A DNA stretch of 38,262 bases. Source: JANXQE01 sp035651635. GTDB lineage: Bacteria > Verrucomicrobiota > Verrucomicrobiia > Limisphaerales > UBA8199. Of this stretch, positions 7,205-14,652 are shown one piece after another. A program made the translations under genes and the position numbers. The stretch covers positions 1 to 38,262 of the forward strand of contig DASRFK010000201.1 of assembly GCA_035651635.1 (NCBI GenBank). Reading direction: 5' to 3'. Position 1 is the stretch's first letter; each line of letters starts with the position of its first letter. The notes below the pieces were generated by a model that was not told where the DNA came from, made no database searches, and saw only the letters and a program-made list of their open reading frames with translations.

Positions 7205-7647
7205 CTCCGGACTTACAGAATCTTCGCGGGCATCTTGACCAACTCGCAAAACGGGCCGGGCATTCTTCAGTGCTGGCCGAAATACTCGCCGGCCAGGTCG
7301 CGCGACAGGAACGCGACATTACCGAAGCCCGAGAGCTGTTTCGGCAGGCTACATTTGAAGACGGCTGGTATCAGGTCGAAAGGAAGGGGGAACGCGAAGA
7401 CCCCGCGACTGGAAACATTTTGGTGATCGACGACGAATCGATCCGATCCATCGTCGACAACTTCAATTCTCACATTGTGCCCGGCTTCCGAGGAATGCCG
7501 GTAAAATATCCCGGACCGTCGGGCCTGGTTACCCCGCCAGCCGGCCGCGCGATGCGGCTGGAGGCGAGGAAAGACGGGGTCTGGGCGTTCATCGTCTGGG
7601 ACAAGGCTCCCAACTCTTCACAGCCAAAACTTTCAATCAACATCTGA
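7201..7647 (+). CDS. Mu gpI-like protein, short (first of two)
   Basis: A 148-residue protein. Residues about 55-140 (DDESIRSIVDNFNSHIVPGF, then PPAGRAMRLEARKDGVWAFI) follow the pattern of Mu-like prophage I proteins (capsid-assembly protease/scaffold): a strand, a helix ending in NFN, and an AAGRAxxLExRxDGxWAxxxW block. It ends at a TGA shortly after that block, so it is much shorter than usual gpI (about 350 residues) and may be truncated. It overlaps the Ner-like gene by 4 nt. A second gpI-like gene lies at 8524. Confidence 0.5.
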   Translation: MTPDLQNLRGHLDQLAKRAGHSSVLAEILAGQVARQERDITEARELFRQATFEDGWYQVERKGEREDPATGNILVIDDESIRSIVDNFNSHIVPGFRGMPVKYPGPSGLVTPPAGRAMRLEARKDGVWAFIVWDKAPNSSQPKLSINI

Positions 7648-7663
7648 CCCAAGGAAACTATTT

Positions 7664-8512
7664 ATGCAAACAGCGACACTTCCCTTCGAGCAGCAAAAAA
7701 TATTCACATTGTTCGACCCAGGCGACGCGCGCCAACGCCGCACGTTTAAAGAGGTGCCCATGTCTGTCAGCCAGCTCATCGAGTGGCGCCAAGATGGGCG
7801 GCTGACGGGCGATGAACACGTCCGCTGTCCGGGTGACTCTCGATACTCGCGGCTTGATACGGTGTTGCAAAAGGCCGCGGCCGGTTTGCTCTCCGCACCG
7901 GTGGCCGAGGCGGCGCCGCTGAAGCCGGCAGTCAAAATCACGAAGCAGGATGTCGAGACGGCGTATCAGGAATGCGCCCGGTCAGGCGATGAGCTGGATA
8001 AATTGAAACGCCTGGCAGCGCAGCAGTCCCGGTTCGAAGATGCGCCGGCCGCGCGCCGCAAGTTTATGGAGTCACCCGGCGATGAACTCCACCGCCTTGA
8101 AACTTCCGGTGATCTGGCCGACTCCAAGGTGTTAACCCGGATTTCGGAACTCCGGGTGATGACTGCCACTCTTCCACATCGATCTGAACTTGCTCGGCAG
8201 TTGCACGGCCGCAACCAGCGGAGGCTGCTCGATGTCTGCAACTCATTCATCACTGACACTTTTGGGCCAAGGCTGAGCGAAATGGATTCGAGAACGCGGG
8301 CGCTGCTCACCGCGAAATTTAAGGACCTGATTGCTCCGGAGGAGTTGGAGCACACCCTTAATGGCAGCGAATTGATTCGCCGCCTGAATGTGATCCGAGA
8401 GCCGGTTATCGTCCGGGGGGCGGAGACCGATGAGGCGATGGAGGTTGCTCGGCGCTTACTTAGCTCCTGGACTGCCGCCGATGAATTCGAGAAAAAGCAT
8501 TTGAGCACATAG
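7664..8512 (+). CDS. Hypothetical protein with GYF_2-like N-terminus
   Basis: A 282-residue protein. Residues about 15-70 (MSVSQLIEWRQDGRLTGDEH, then the VRCPGDSRYSRL pattern) resemble the GYF_2 adaptor fold. The remaining 200 residues are charged and helical, with two histidine/arginine-rich stretches. It lies between two gpI-like genes in the same operon. The function is unknown; a scaffold or head-assembly partner is one guess. Confidence 0.55.
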   Translation: MQTATLPFEQQKIFTLFDPGDARQRRTFKEVPMSVSQLIEWRQDGRLTGDEHVRCPGDSRYSRLDTVLQKAAAGLLSAPVAEAAPLKPAVKITKQDVETAYQECARSGDELDKLKRLAAQQSRFEDAPAARRKFMESPGDELHRLETSGDLADSKVLTRISELRVMTATLPHRSELARQLHGRNQRRLLDVCNSFITDTFGPRLSEMDSRTRALLTAKFKDLIAPEELEHTLNGSELIRRLNVIREPVIVRGAETDEAMEVARRLLSSWTAADEFEKKHLST

Positions 8513-8523
8513 GGGCGGAGGCA

Positions 8524-9750
8524 ATGGCAAAGGTTACGTCATCATCAGAAGACCTAAAGCGGTCTACCGGGTGGATACACATTGTTCCCAAGGGGGTCCT
8601 CCCAAACGGCGAGGCTGGGATTGACCAGGTGCTCGATGATGCTGCCCTCGATTCCATTATTTCGAATCTGAACAAGGACAAAGCCCGCCTCGGTGATAAA
8701 TGGCCTGGGCTTTACGCCGGCAGGGAACACTGGATCTACAAAGAGGATAAATCCTCCGAGGCACTCGCATGGTTCAAAACCTTTGAAAAGCGTGCCGATG
8801 GGATTTGGGCGAAGGACGATGGCCTAACTGACCTCGGACGTGAGGCGATCAATAATCGGCATTACAAGTACACGAGTTTCACGCTGGATCCGCAGGATGT
8901 GCAGCACATCAAGGGGAAGCAATACCGCGTGCTAAGGATCGACACGGTTGGGTTCACTAATCAAGCCAACGGTAAAGAGCTTTTAACGCCCATTAATAAC
9001 CGCTTAGCCGAGAGCGTCAGTCAGCCCCACAATGTAGCTACTTTGGAAGCAGGAGCGATTCAGGACCGCGCGTTCGAATTGCAGAAGCAAAACCCTGGGC
9101 TGAGTCTTGCCAGCGCATTTTGTAGGGCCAGCAGCGAGAGTAAGACGGCGCCGGCCGTCGATGGAGTTCGGAACCGCGCGGCGGATCTCCAGCGCTCAAA
9201 TCCTGGAATGAGTTTGGCCACTGCCTATAGCCGAGCGGACGGCGAAGCGCGTTCGGTAATGACCCCAGACCGGTTTGCAGCCGCACTTATCCAGGAGGAG
9301 ATCCGCGCGGACAAGTCGGGAATGGCTCCGTCGATGGCTTTGGCAGTCGTCTGCAACCGGCACCCGAGATTAGCGCGTATGGCAAACCGTGAAGTTGGTT
9401 GGGAAGTGCTTAGCGATCTGGAGCCGGCGGCACACGCCGCGTATTCGGAAGCCGTGCAACTGCCGGCAGGCGATGCTGCTCCCGCCTGGAGATGGTCCAA
9501 GCCTTTGGACCAAATTCAGCAGCTGCGCGTGCAAAATCCGGACCTGGGCTTCGAAGGTCTCTATCAATTGTGGAAGGAACAAAGCCCCGAGCAGTTTTGG
9601 GCCTTTGTATTAAGCTGCGATCCAAACCGACTGCTTCCCAAGGGCACTCCCGCGGGGGAACCCTTGGTTTACTCAAAGTCCGATCCCTCAGAAGAAGCGC
9701 AGGCCTGGCTTGACGCATGCGCGGATGCGCGAAACGCGGGAAGGCGCTAA
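8524..9750 (+). CDS. Mu gpI-like protease/scaffold protein
   Basis: A 408-residue protein with a GGCGGAGG ribosome-binding site just before the ATG. Residues about 15-170 (GWIHIVPKGVLPNGEAGIDQ, DDAALDSIISNLNKDKA, RADGIWAKDDGLTDLGREAI, YKYTSFTLDP) match the Mu-like phage I protein family (maturation protease with scaffold C-terminus). The C-terminal half carries repeats of the form LQ-x2-NPG-x-SLA-x-A-x2-RA at roughly residues 182-200 and 220-240, and a weaker third copy (QLRVQNPDLGFEGLYQLW). In Mu this protein processes the capsid, yet no capsid gene follows here. Confidence 0.7.
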   Translation: MAKVTSSSEDLKRSTGWIHIVPKGVLPNGEAGIDQVLDDAALDSIISNLNKDKARLGDKWPGLYAGREHWIYKEDKSSEALAWFKTFEKRADGIWAKDDGLTDLGREAINNRHYKYTSFTLDPQDVQHIKGKQYRVLRIDTVGFTNQANGKELLTPINNRLAESVSQPHNVATLEAGAIQDRAFELQKQNPGLSLASAFCRASSESKTAPAVDGVRNRAADLQRSNPGMSLATAYSRADGEARSVMTPDRFAAALIQEEIRADKSGMAPSMALAVVCNRHPRLARMANREVGWEVLSDLEPAAHAAYSEAVQLPAGDAAPAWRWSKPLDQIQQLRVQNPDLGFEGLYQLWKEQSPEQFWAFVLSCDPNRLLPKGTPAGEPLVYSKSDPSEEAQAWLDACADARNAGRR

Positions 9751-10313
9751 TGATTGAAGCAGCGCCTATAAACTTTTCCCTTCCCCAGCGCTCCTTTGGT
9801 AACGCTGGACTGTCCGCCGGACACACTTCGCCAGCGGGGCTTGCTGTCCCGCTGGCGGGGGCCGGCCCGCGCCCTCTCCTTCCCGTTGGCGGAGTGGTCT
9901 CGTTGCTCGGTTGCAACGCGGATCGCGTACTGGACTTAATCAATTCGGGTGAATTGCTTTGGGCCTTCGATTTGTCGCTTTTGCATGGCAAGGGCAGCGC
10001 CTTGGACTTGAGGGTTCCGCTGCAATGCGTTGAATCTTTCAACGAGGCGGCCGCTTGCGCAATCGACCTGGCTGGCATCGTTCGGAGCATCATTCCCCAG
10101 TCGCCGACAGACACGACGGCAGTCAGTGAGGCGGCGTTGGGCCTGAATTGCAGCCCCACCCATTTGTATGCGCTCATTTCTCGCGGGGAAATTAGCTCGA
10201 CCGGCATAGCTCGGCGCGGGCGGGGCGGCTCCGCGCGCGTTTATACATCAAGTCTTTTAGTCTTCCTGAGGCGCAGGCGGTACCCGTTTGCGGATGAGGA
10301 TCAGCCACGCTGA
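9750..10313 (+). CDS. Putative HTH DNA-binding protein
   Basis: A 187-residue protein. The ATG at 9750 overlaps the previous TAA (TAATG), preferred over ATG at 9717. It shows two HTH-like units: GVVSLLGCNADRVLDLINSG (residues about 45-65) and AVSEAALGLNCSPTHLYALI (about 130-150), the latter followed by a basic tail typical of excisionase/MerR-like binders. The N-terminus is Pro/Ala/Gly-rich. The function in the element is unknown; terminase-small-subunit or excisionase-like roles are possible. Confidence 0.55.
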   Translation: MIEAAPINFSLPQRSFGNAGLSAGHTSPAGLAVPLAGAGPRPLLPVGGVVSLLGCNADRVLDLINSGELLWAFDLSLLHGKGSALDLRVPLQCVESFNEAAACAIDLAGIVRSIIPQSPTDTTAVSEAALGLNCSPTHLYALISRGEISSTGIARRGRGGSARVYTSSLLVFLRRRRYPFADEDQPR

Positions 10314-10326
10314 GGGGGGCTTAAAA

Positions 10327-10503
10327 ATGGGATGGGACTCCAAATCGAATTTTAGCGGCCGCCAAGATGCAGCCGTCTGGGCAAGGCATCCCTTACTTAG
10401 CCCGCCGCCGCCCGCTGGCGCGGATCCCATCCCCGCGCCAGCACTCTCTTTCCTCAAAACGCTCCAGAATGAGCCAGGACGATTTGGACCATCCCCACAA
10501 TAG
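10327..10503 (+). CDS. Small hypothetical protein
   Basis: A 58-residue ORF, MGWDSKSNFSGRQDAAVWAR at the start, then a Pro-rich segment and a short helix. A strong GAGGGGGG sits at the right distance before the ATG at 10327, 13 nt after the previous stop, which argues for translation. No family recognised. The gap 10504-10581 after it holds two GCGTTAAGG repeats and the AGAAGGGAG ribosome-binding site of the next gene. Confidence 0.5.
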   Translation: MGWDSKSNFSGRQDAAVWARHPLLSPPPPAGADPIPAPALSFLKTLQNEPGRFGPSPQ

Positions 10504-10581
10504 CGATGGCCTCGCCAGGACGCGCGTTAAGGGGGCGTTAAGGGCCTCCAAATTGATTTTAGAAGGGAGTTGAAGCGGTAA

Positions 10582-11109
10582 ATGGCAACTTTTTGGACCC
10601 TCCTTTACGCCGGCACTGAAAAGAGCTTCCAGGATTGGGGCTTCACCGACCCGAGAATGCGTCTGGTGAGCCAGGCGCAATCGACATTCACGGTGCGCGT
10701 GCCTGGAGTCGCGAACCTGGTCGCGGCGCCGCCGATACCCTTTAGGGGGCAAGTTACCATCCGGCGAAACCGCAGCTTTGGGAGCGGAGTCTATTCTGGC
10801 GGTTCTATCGTGTTCCAGGGCCGGCAAGTAACCAGAAAGGGGGCAGCGAACAGCGAATCTCCTTCGGATATGCTCACCTTTGCGGACGCTTGGTGGGACC
10901 TTGAAAACCTGGCTTTTCAACAGCAGTGGAACTTCCTTGCAGGGGCTTCGCCCGGTTGGTTTTCCAGGCTGAACTTGTTCCAGCGATACGACGTGGTGAC
11001 GGCATCAGCGCCGCAACCAACGGGACAAGCGTCATCAACATCACCCTGGCGGCCGCCATGTCGCTCTCGACTGGCGATTACGTTACGATTGTTGGAGTAC
11101 CTGGAATAG
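10582..11109 (+). CDS. Tail hub/baseplate-like protein, N-terminal part (frame change downstream)
   Basis: The first about 135 codons are protein-like: TFTVRVPGVANLVAAPPIPF, GQVTIRRNRSFGSGVYSGGS, IVFQGRQV and DAWWDLENLAFQQQWNF. The WWDLENLxFQQxW block is typical of tail-hub-like proteins in Mu-type prophages of Verrucomicrobiota (from memory). After about 10990 this frame turns into Pro/Ser/Arg-rich junk to a stop at 11109, while the homologous continuation appears in the -1 frame. The other frame is open only from 10905, so the switch falls between 10905 and about 11040. No canonical slippery heptamer is visible, so a mutation or sequencing indel is likelier than programmed frameshifting. 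Confidence 0.65.
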   Translation: MATFWTLLYAGTEKSFQDWGFTDPRMRLVSQAQSTFTVRVPGVANLVAAPPIPFRGQVTIRRNRSFGSGVYSGGSIVFQGRQVTRKGAANSESPSDMLTFADAWWDLENLAFQQQWNFLAGASPGWFSRLNLFQRYDVVTASAPQPTGQASSTSPWRPPCRSRLAITLRLLEYLE

Positions 11110-12746
11110 TGGTCCCGCTCCAGGCAACGGTGATTGATGCAACTCACATCACCGTGCCAGGTCAGATAACAGGCTCGTACTCCGGAGGCGGGCAGCTCTG
11201 GCCTGATAATCAGCGCATAACCAACGGCGTCCAGATTCAACAGATCATCAATTTTGCCAATGCGGCCGGCGTGGCGATCCAGGCTGGCACGATTGATCTG
11301 GCCTACACGCTTCCGATTTACCCGGTGCGCAGCGTCAGCTGCGCTAGCGCCCTGCAAATCTGCCTCAAACCGCAGCCCGACGCCGCGACTTGGATCGATT
11401 ACACAACAACTCCGCCAACTTTCAATTGCCGGGCCCGCGCGAACCTCGCGGCCGTCAGCCTGCCTTACGGGGACGGAATAAAACACACCACATCGCAAAT
11501 CACGCCACGCTATGACTTGCAGCCGCCCTCGGTAGTCCTGCAGTACCAGAAAATAAGCACGACCGACAGTGGGAGCCTGGCCGACAACGGTGTGGATGCC
11601 TACCCGCTCGGCTCGGACGGGAGAGCGGTGGGCTCGATGGTGGTAGCAATCGACCTTCGCGGAGCAGCCGCCCGCGCTGTTTCCATTGTCGTTGAAGCCG
11701 ACGCACTGCCCAATCTTCCTTCGGGAGACGCGCCTTCCTTGGCCTGGTGGACACAAAAGAAAAGTCAGCTCGGCGCGGTTACGAGTCTTTCAATGATCTC
11801 CGGCTCTCTCACAGTCAAAGATGATAACCATAATGACCTAACGAGCACGTGGGCTTCGCAGATTCCGAACGAATACAAGAAGGGGGAGATTCTGAGCTGG
11901 ATGGGGCTCCAGCTGGTTTGGGTCACCATTGCGGCGAAATTCAAGTATTACGAGAAGGATTCGGCCTTGCGCTCGAAACTGTCCGTCTCTGAACACGACA
12001 TTTCCGTCCGAGTCAAACTGACCAACTCGCCGGCTGGGCAAAAACTTTATTCGGCTTTGGAAAGTTTGGATCCTGGGGAGAGCGCGCCGGCCGGCCTGGC
12101 CCAACAGATTTATAATACGCTACAGGTTCTGCAATATGAGGGAAGCCACGTCATTGTTGATCCAGGGCTCTCGACAACCTCAGCTCTGATCAACACGGGC
12201 AATAAGCTGGAGATTACCGGCGGAGCAGCAGCCTGGGCGACGATGGACGCCACGATCCAAACCGTGGATTACGATCTTTTCAATTCAAAATGTGAAATCG
12301 GATTTGGGCCAGCCAAACACATTGCGCCCGGAGATCTGGAGGAGCTCTTGCAGTTCTGGCGGTTCAGGACGGTTTATGACAATCCGAACCTTCGCATTTC
12401 GGGCAGGGAAACACAGAGCCAGGGAGGCCAGCTGGGCGGCGATACGGCTGCTGAGAACACCTCGCATGGTAATCCGCTGCCGAATTTTGTTCGCGTCCAG
12501 GCGGGGGTTGATGACACGACAACCGTCGTGCAACAGGATGCGAACGAGCGCGCCATTTCCTTATTTGTAGTCCAGGCGGACAATACTCAAAAACCGAGCA
12601 CTTCAGCGGTTTTTATCGCATTAGATGATCTAGAACCCGATGGCACGAAACGAGAAGCTAGCTTTCAGTGGCTCGCGTTCAAGGACTCTAGCGACTGCTC
12701 GGTCAAAAAAGCCCTCTTCCTGATGACAACCCCTGAGCCAGGCTGA
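10926..12746 (+). CDS. Tail hub/baseplate-like protein, C-terminal part
   Basis: The reading frame continues the hub protein in the -1 frame. It shows an inserted beta domain (SVINITLAAAMSLSTGDYVT, DATHITVPGQITGSYSGGG), then the hub core: ITNGVQIQQIINFANAAGVA, SCASALQICLKPQPDAATWI, DYTTTPPTFNCRAR, and a C-terminus of beta strands. The GTG at 10926 is only the formal ORF start; the first about 22 codons overlap the upstream part and are unlikely to be native. Spliced with 10582-10990 the protein would be about 720 residues. Role: a virion tail hub anchoring the needle or tape measure, consistent with the tape-measure-like gene 5 nt downstream. Confidence 0.65.
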   Translation: MELPCRGFARLVFQAELVPAIRRGDGISAATNGTSVINITLAAAMSLSTGDYVTIVGVPGIVVPLQATVIDATHITVPGQITGSYSGGGQLWPDNQRITNGVQIQQIINFANAAGVAIQAGTIDLAYTLPIYPVRSVSCASALQICLKPQPDAATWIDYTTTPPTFNCRARANLAAVSLPYGDGIKHTTSQITPRYDLQPPSVVLQYQKISTTDSGSLADNGVDAYPLGSDGRAVGSMVVAIDLRGAAARAVSIVVEADALPNLPSGDAPSLAWWTQKKSQLGAVTSLSMISGSLTVKDDNHNDLTSTWASQIPNEYKKGEILSWMGLQLVWVTIAAKFKYYEKDSALRSKLSVSEHDISVRVKLTNSPAGQKLYSALESLDPGESAPAGLAQQIYNTLQVLQYEGSHVIVDPGLSTTSALINTGNKLEITGGAAAWATMDATIQTVDYDLFNSKCEIGFGPAKHIAPGDLEELLQFWRFRTVYDNPNLRISGRETQSQGGQLGGDTAAENTSHGNPLPNFVRVQAGVDDTTTVVQQDANERAISLFVVQADNTQKPSTSAVFIALDDLEPDGTKREASFQWLAFKDSSDCSVKKALFLMTTPEPG

Positions 12747-12751
12747 AGCAA

Positions 12752-14131
12752 ATGCCCGACAAAGAGTATAAAATTAGAATCCTGACCGTTGCGGATAATT
12801 CAGGAGCAAAGCAGTCGGCTGAGGGACTGGAGGAGGTCCATAAGGGCTTTGTGCACGCCGGCAATGGGGCCCGAGAATTTCACCACTTACTCGAAAGGGT
12901 TAGTGAACAGTCCCCTGTGATGGGTGCAGCTCTAAGGACCGCAATCTCGCCAGTTGGGGGAGCATTCGCGCTGGGCATTTTCGCGGCGCGGGGGCTGGAG
13001 GAGACCATCAAAGAACTCAACGCCAGCATGACCACATCGGAATGGGAAAGCTATTCCTCTGTGGTACAGGCTACAGTTAAGAGTTTTTATGACTCGCAAA
13101 TTGTGGCGTCCAAATTTGCGGGGGAGCTTGAGCATATTCGCACCGCCGCGGAAACGGCAAGTGAACAAGTAGAGCGGCTCTCGAACATCCACAAGGCGCA
13201 GCAGACCGCCGCGGAAAAGGTTGCTCAAGCCCAAGAGAAGCTTGAATTGGCTAAGGCAGCCACGATCCAGGATCCCGTTGCCAGAGCGGAAAAAGAGTTG
13301 GAGATCCAAAACAGATTTGCCGAGGCGGCCGAGCGGCGAGCTCAAGCAACTGAGCGGCTGGCCAAAGCCGAGGAACATAGAAAATTAGCCAACGAGCAGC
13401 TGAACGAGCTTCGTCTTTCCTCGGAGCTCGGCCGCGCCAGGGCGGGGCTCAGCGGGCTTAGACCGGAAGCTGCAATTGACGAGCAGATCAGAATTGAGGA
13501 AAGCCGGTTGGCGGCGGCGCATGCCGACGTGGAGCGTGTGAGAGAACGGATAGAGGAAATCGACAAACACCCGGCCGACCCGACGCAGTTCGCCCAACTT
13601 AGGATCCTAAAGCCTTTGCTGGAATCAGACCAAGTGACGGAAGACAAACAGCGGGAGTTTGTCAAACGCTTGAAGGACGCCAGGCCTGGCGAAGTCGAGG
13701 CTGTGCAGGCAGCAAACGAGACAGTTAAGGCCCTTGAAGAGGAACTGAAGGCCACCACCCAGAGAATAAAAAAGTTGAAGGCCGATTTGGGGGAACACGA
13801 GAAAATAGCCGGTATCGAGGCCTCAGGCCGTGGCGCGGTCAACGCTATCGAGCGACAGACTCGCGGATTTTCAACTGGAGCTGGCGGCGCGGTGTTCGAC
13901 TCTGCCGCGAGAATCCAATCGGGCCATGGAAGCGAAACTGATTACGCAATCGTAAACCCGGTGATGCAGTACCTGGGGGCGAACAATGAAAACGGCTCGA
14001 CGATTCTTAGCATGTTGGCTTCGCAGGCTGGCATCAACGACGCGCACGGAGCGGCGCTTGACGCTCTGAAGGCCCGTATTGACGCCCAGGCGCAAAAGGC
14101 GGCGACCAGGTTGCTCCCAGCAGGTGGCTAA
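12752..14131 (+). CDS. Tape-measure-like coiled-coil tail protein
   Basis: A 459-residue protein. After a beta-like N-terminus (YKIRILTVADNSGAKQ) there is a hydrophobic helix (SPVGGAFALGIFAARGLE, about residues 66-83), then a very long Ala/Glu/Arg-rich coiled coil (about residues 115-365), and a Gly-rich then helical C-terminus. The pattern fits a short phage tape-measure protein, which sets tail length and forms a chaperoned core. At under 500 residues it would specify a very short tail. It follows the hub gene by 5 nt. It could instead be a generic coiled-coil virion or scaffold protein. Confidence 0.55.
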   Translation: MPDKEYKIRILTVADNSGAKQSAEGLEEVHKGFVHAGNGAREFHHLLERVSEQSPVMGAALRTAISPVGGAFALGIFAARGLEETIKELNASMTTSEWESYSSVVQATVKSFYDSQIVASKFAGELEHIRTAAETASEQVERLSNIHKAQQTAAEKVAQAQEKLELAKAATIQDPVARAEKELEIQNRFAEAAERRAQATERLAKAEEHRKLANEQLNELRLSSELGRARAGLSGLRPEAAIDEQIRIEESRLAAAHADVERVRERIEEIDKHPADPTQFAQLRILKPLLESDQVTEDKQREFVKRLKDARPGEVEAVQAANETVKALEEELKATTQRIKKLKADLGEHEKIAGIEASGRGAVNAIERQTRGFSTGAGGAVFDSAARIQSGHGSETDYAIVNPVMQYLGANNENGSTILSMLASQAGINDAHGAALDALKARIDAQAQKAATRLLPAGG

Positions 14132-14143
14132 AAAAAGGTTTTT

Positions 14144-14629
14144 ATGGAAAACATCGATACTCCATCGCACCTGGTCGCGGCCGCAGTGGTACCGCTGACG
14201 CCCGGATCGTGCACCCTGTTCGCCTCGCGACTGTTCTCCGGAATAATCGAAAGGGGATTGCAAAAAGAGAACGTGGAACTTTCAAACTGCGGGGCCTTTT
14301 GGGGCGAGGGCTTTGTAGTCGCGGCGGCAATGGTTAGGGAAATAAAGCCAGCCCTGCAGGCGATGTTCCGCACGGTTGAGAGCTGCAAGCCGATGAATCA
14401 ATATCCGAGGGAGATTGCGTACTGGGATGCTGACGAGGGGTTTTGGCGCACTGTTTATCCGGAACAAGCGGCGGCGCCGTTCAGCCGGTTTCTGACTCCG
14501 GAAATCATGGCAGCCAGCCAGCACAAGTGCGAGGAGGAGATTGCACTTTTTGAAGCCTGTTTCGCCCTGGCCAAACGGCTAGGCGCGGCGTGGAATTCGT
14601 CGTCACCTGGACATCCTTTGTCCGACTGA
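14144..14629 (+). CDS. Hypothetical protein
   Basis: A 161-residue protein, MENIDTPSHLVAAAVVPLTP at the start, with a compact alpha/beta pattern, several Trp and Cys residues (CEEEIALFEACFALAKRL) and no transmembrane segment. There is no clear ribosome-binding site; the region before the ATG is A/T-rich (AAAAAAAGGTTTTT). Not recognised. It lies between the tape-measure-like gene and the transposase. Confidence 0.5.
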   Translation: MENIDTPSHLVAAAVVPLTPGSCTLFASRLFSGIIERGLQKENVELSNCGAFWGEGFVVAAAMVREIKPALQAMFRTVESCKPMNQYPREIAYWDADEGFWRTVYPEQAAAPFSRFLTPEIMAASQHKCEEEIALFEACFALAKRLGAAWNSSSPGHPLSD

Positions 14630-14652
14630 TGGTCTGAACCTTGGCGCGTTAA

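Noticed and set aside
10926..11040. Programmed -1 ribosomal frameshift in the tail-hub gene
   Set aside because: No X-XXY-YYZ slippery heptamer in the correct phase is visible; TTT-TCC near 10960 does not re-pair in the -1 frame.
10917..11756. Reverse ORF of 279 codons
   Set aside because: It is antisense to the tail-hub gene, with composition typical of a high-GC shadow frame.
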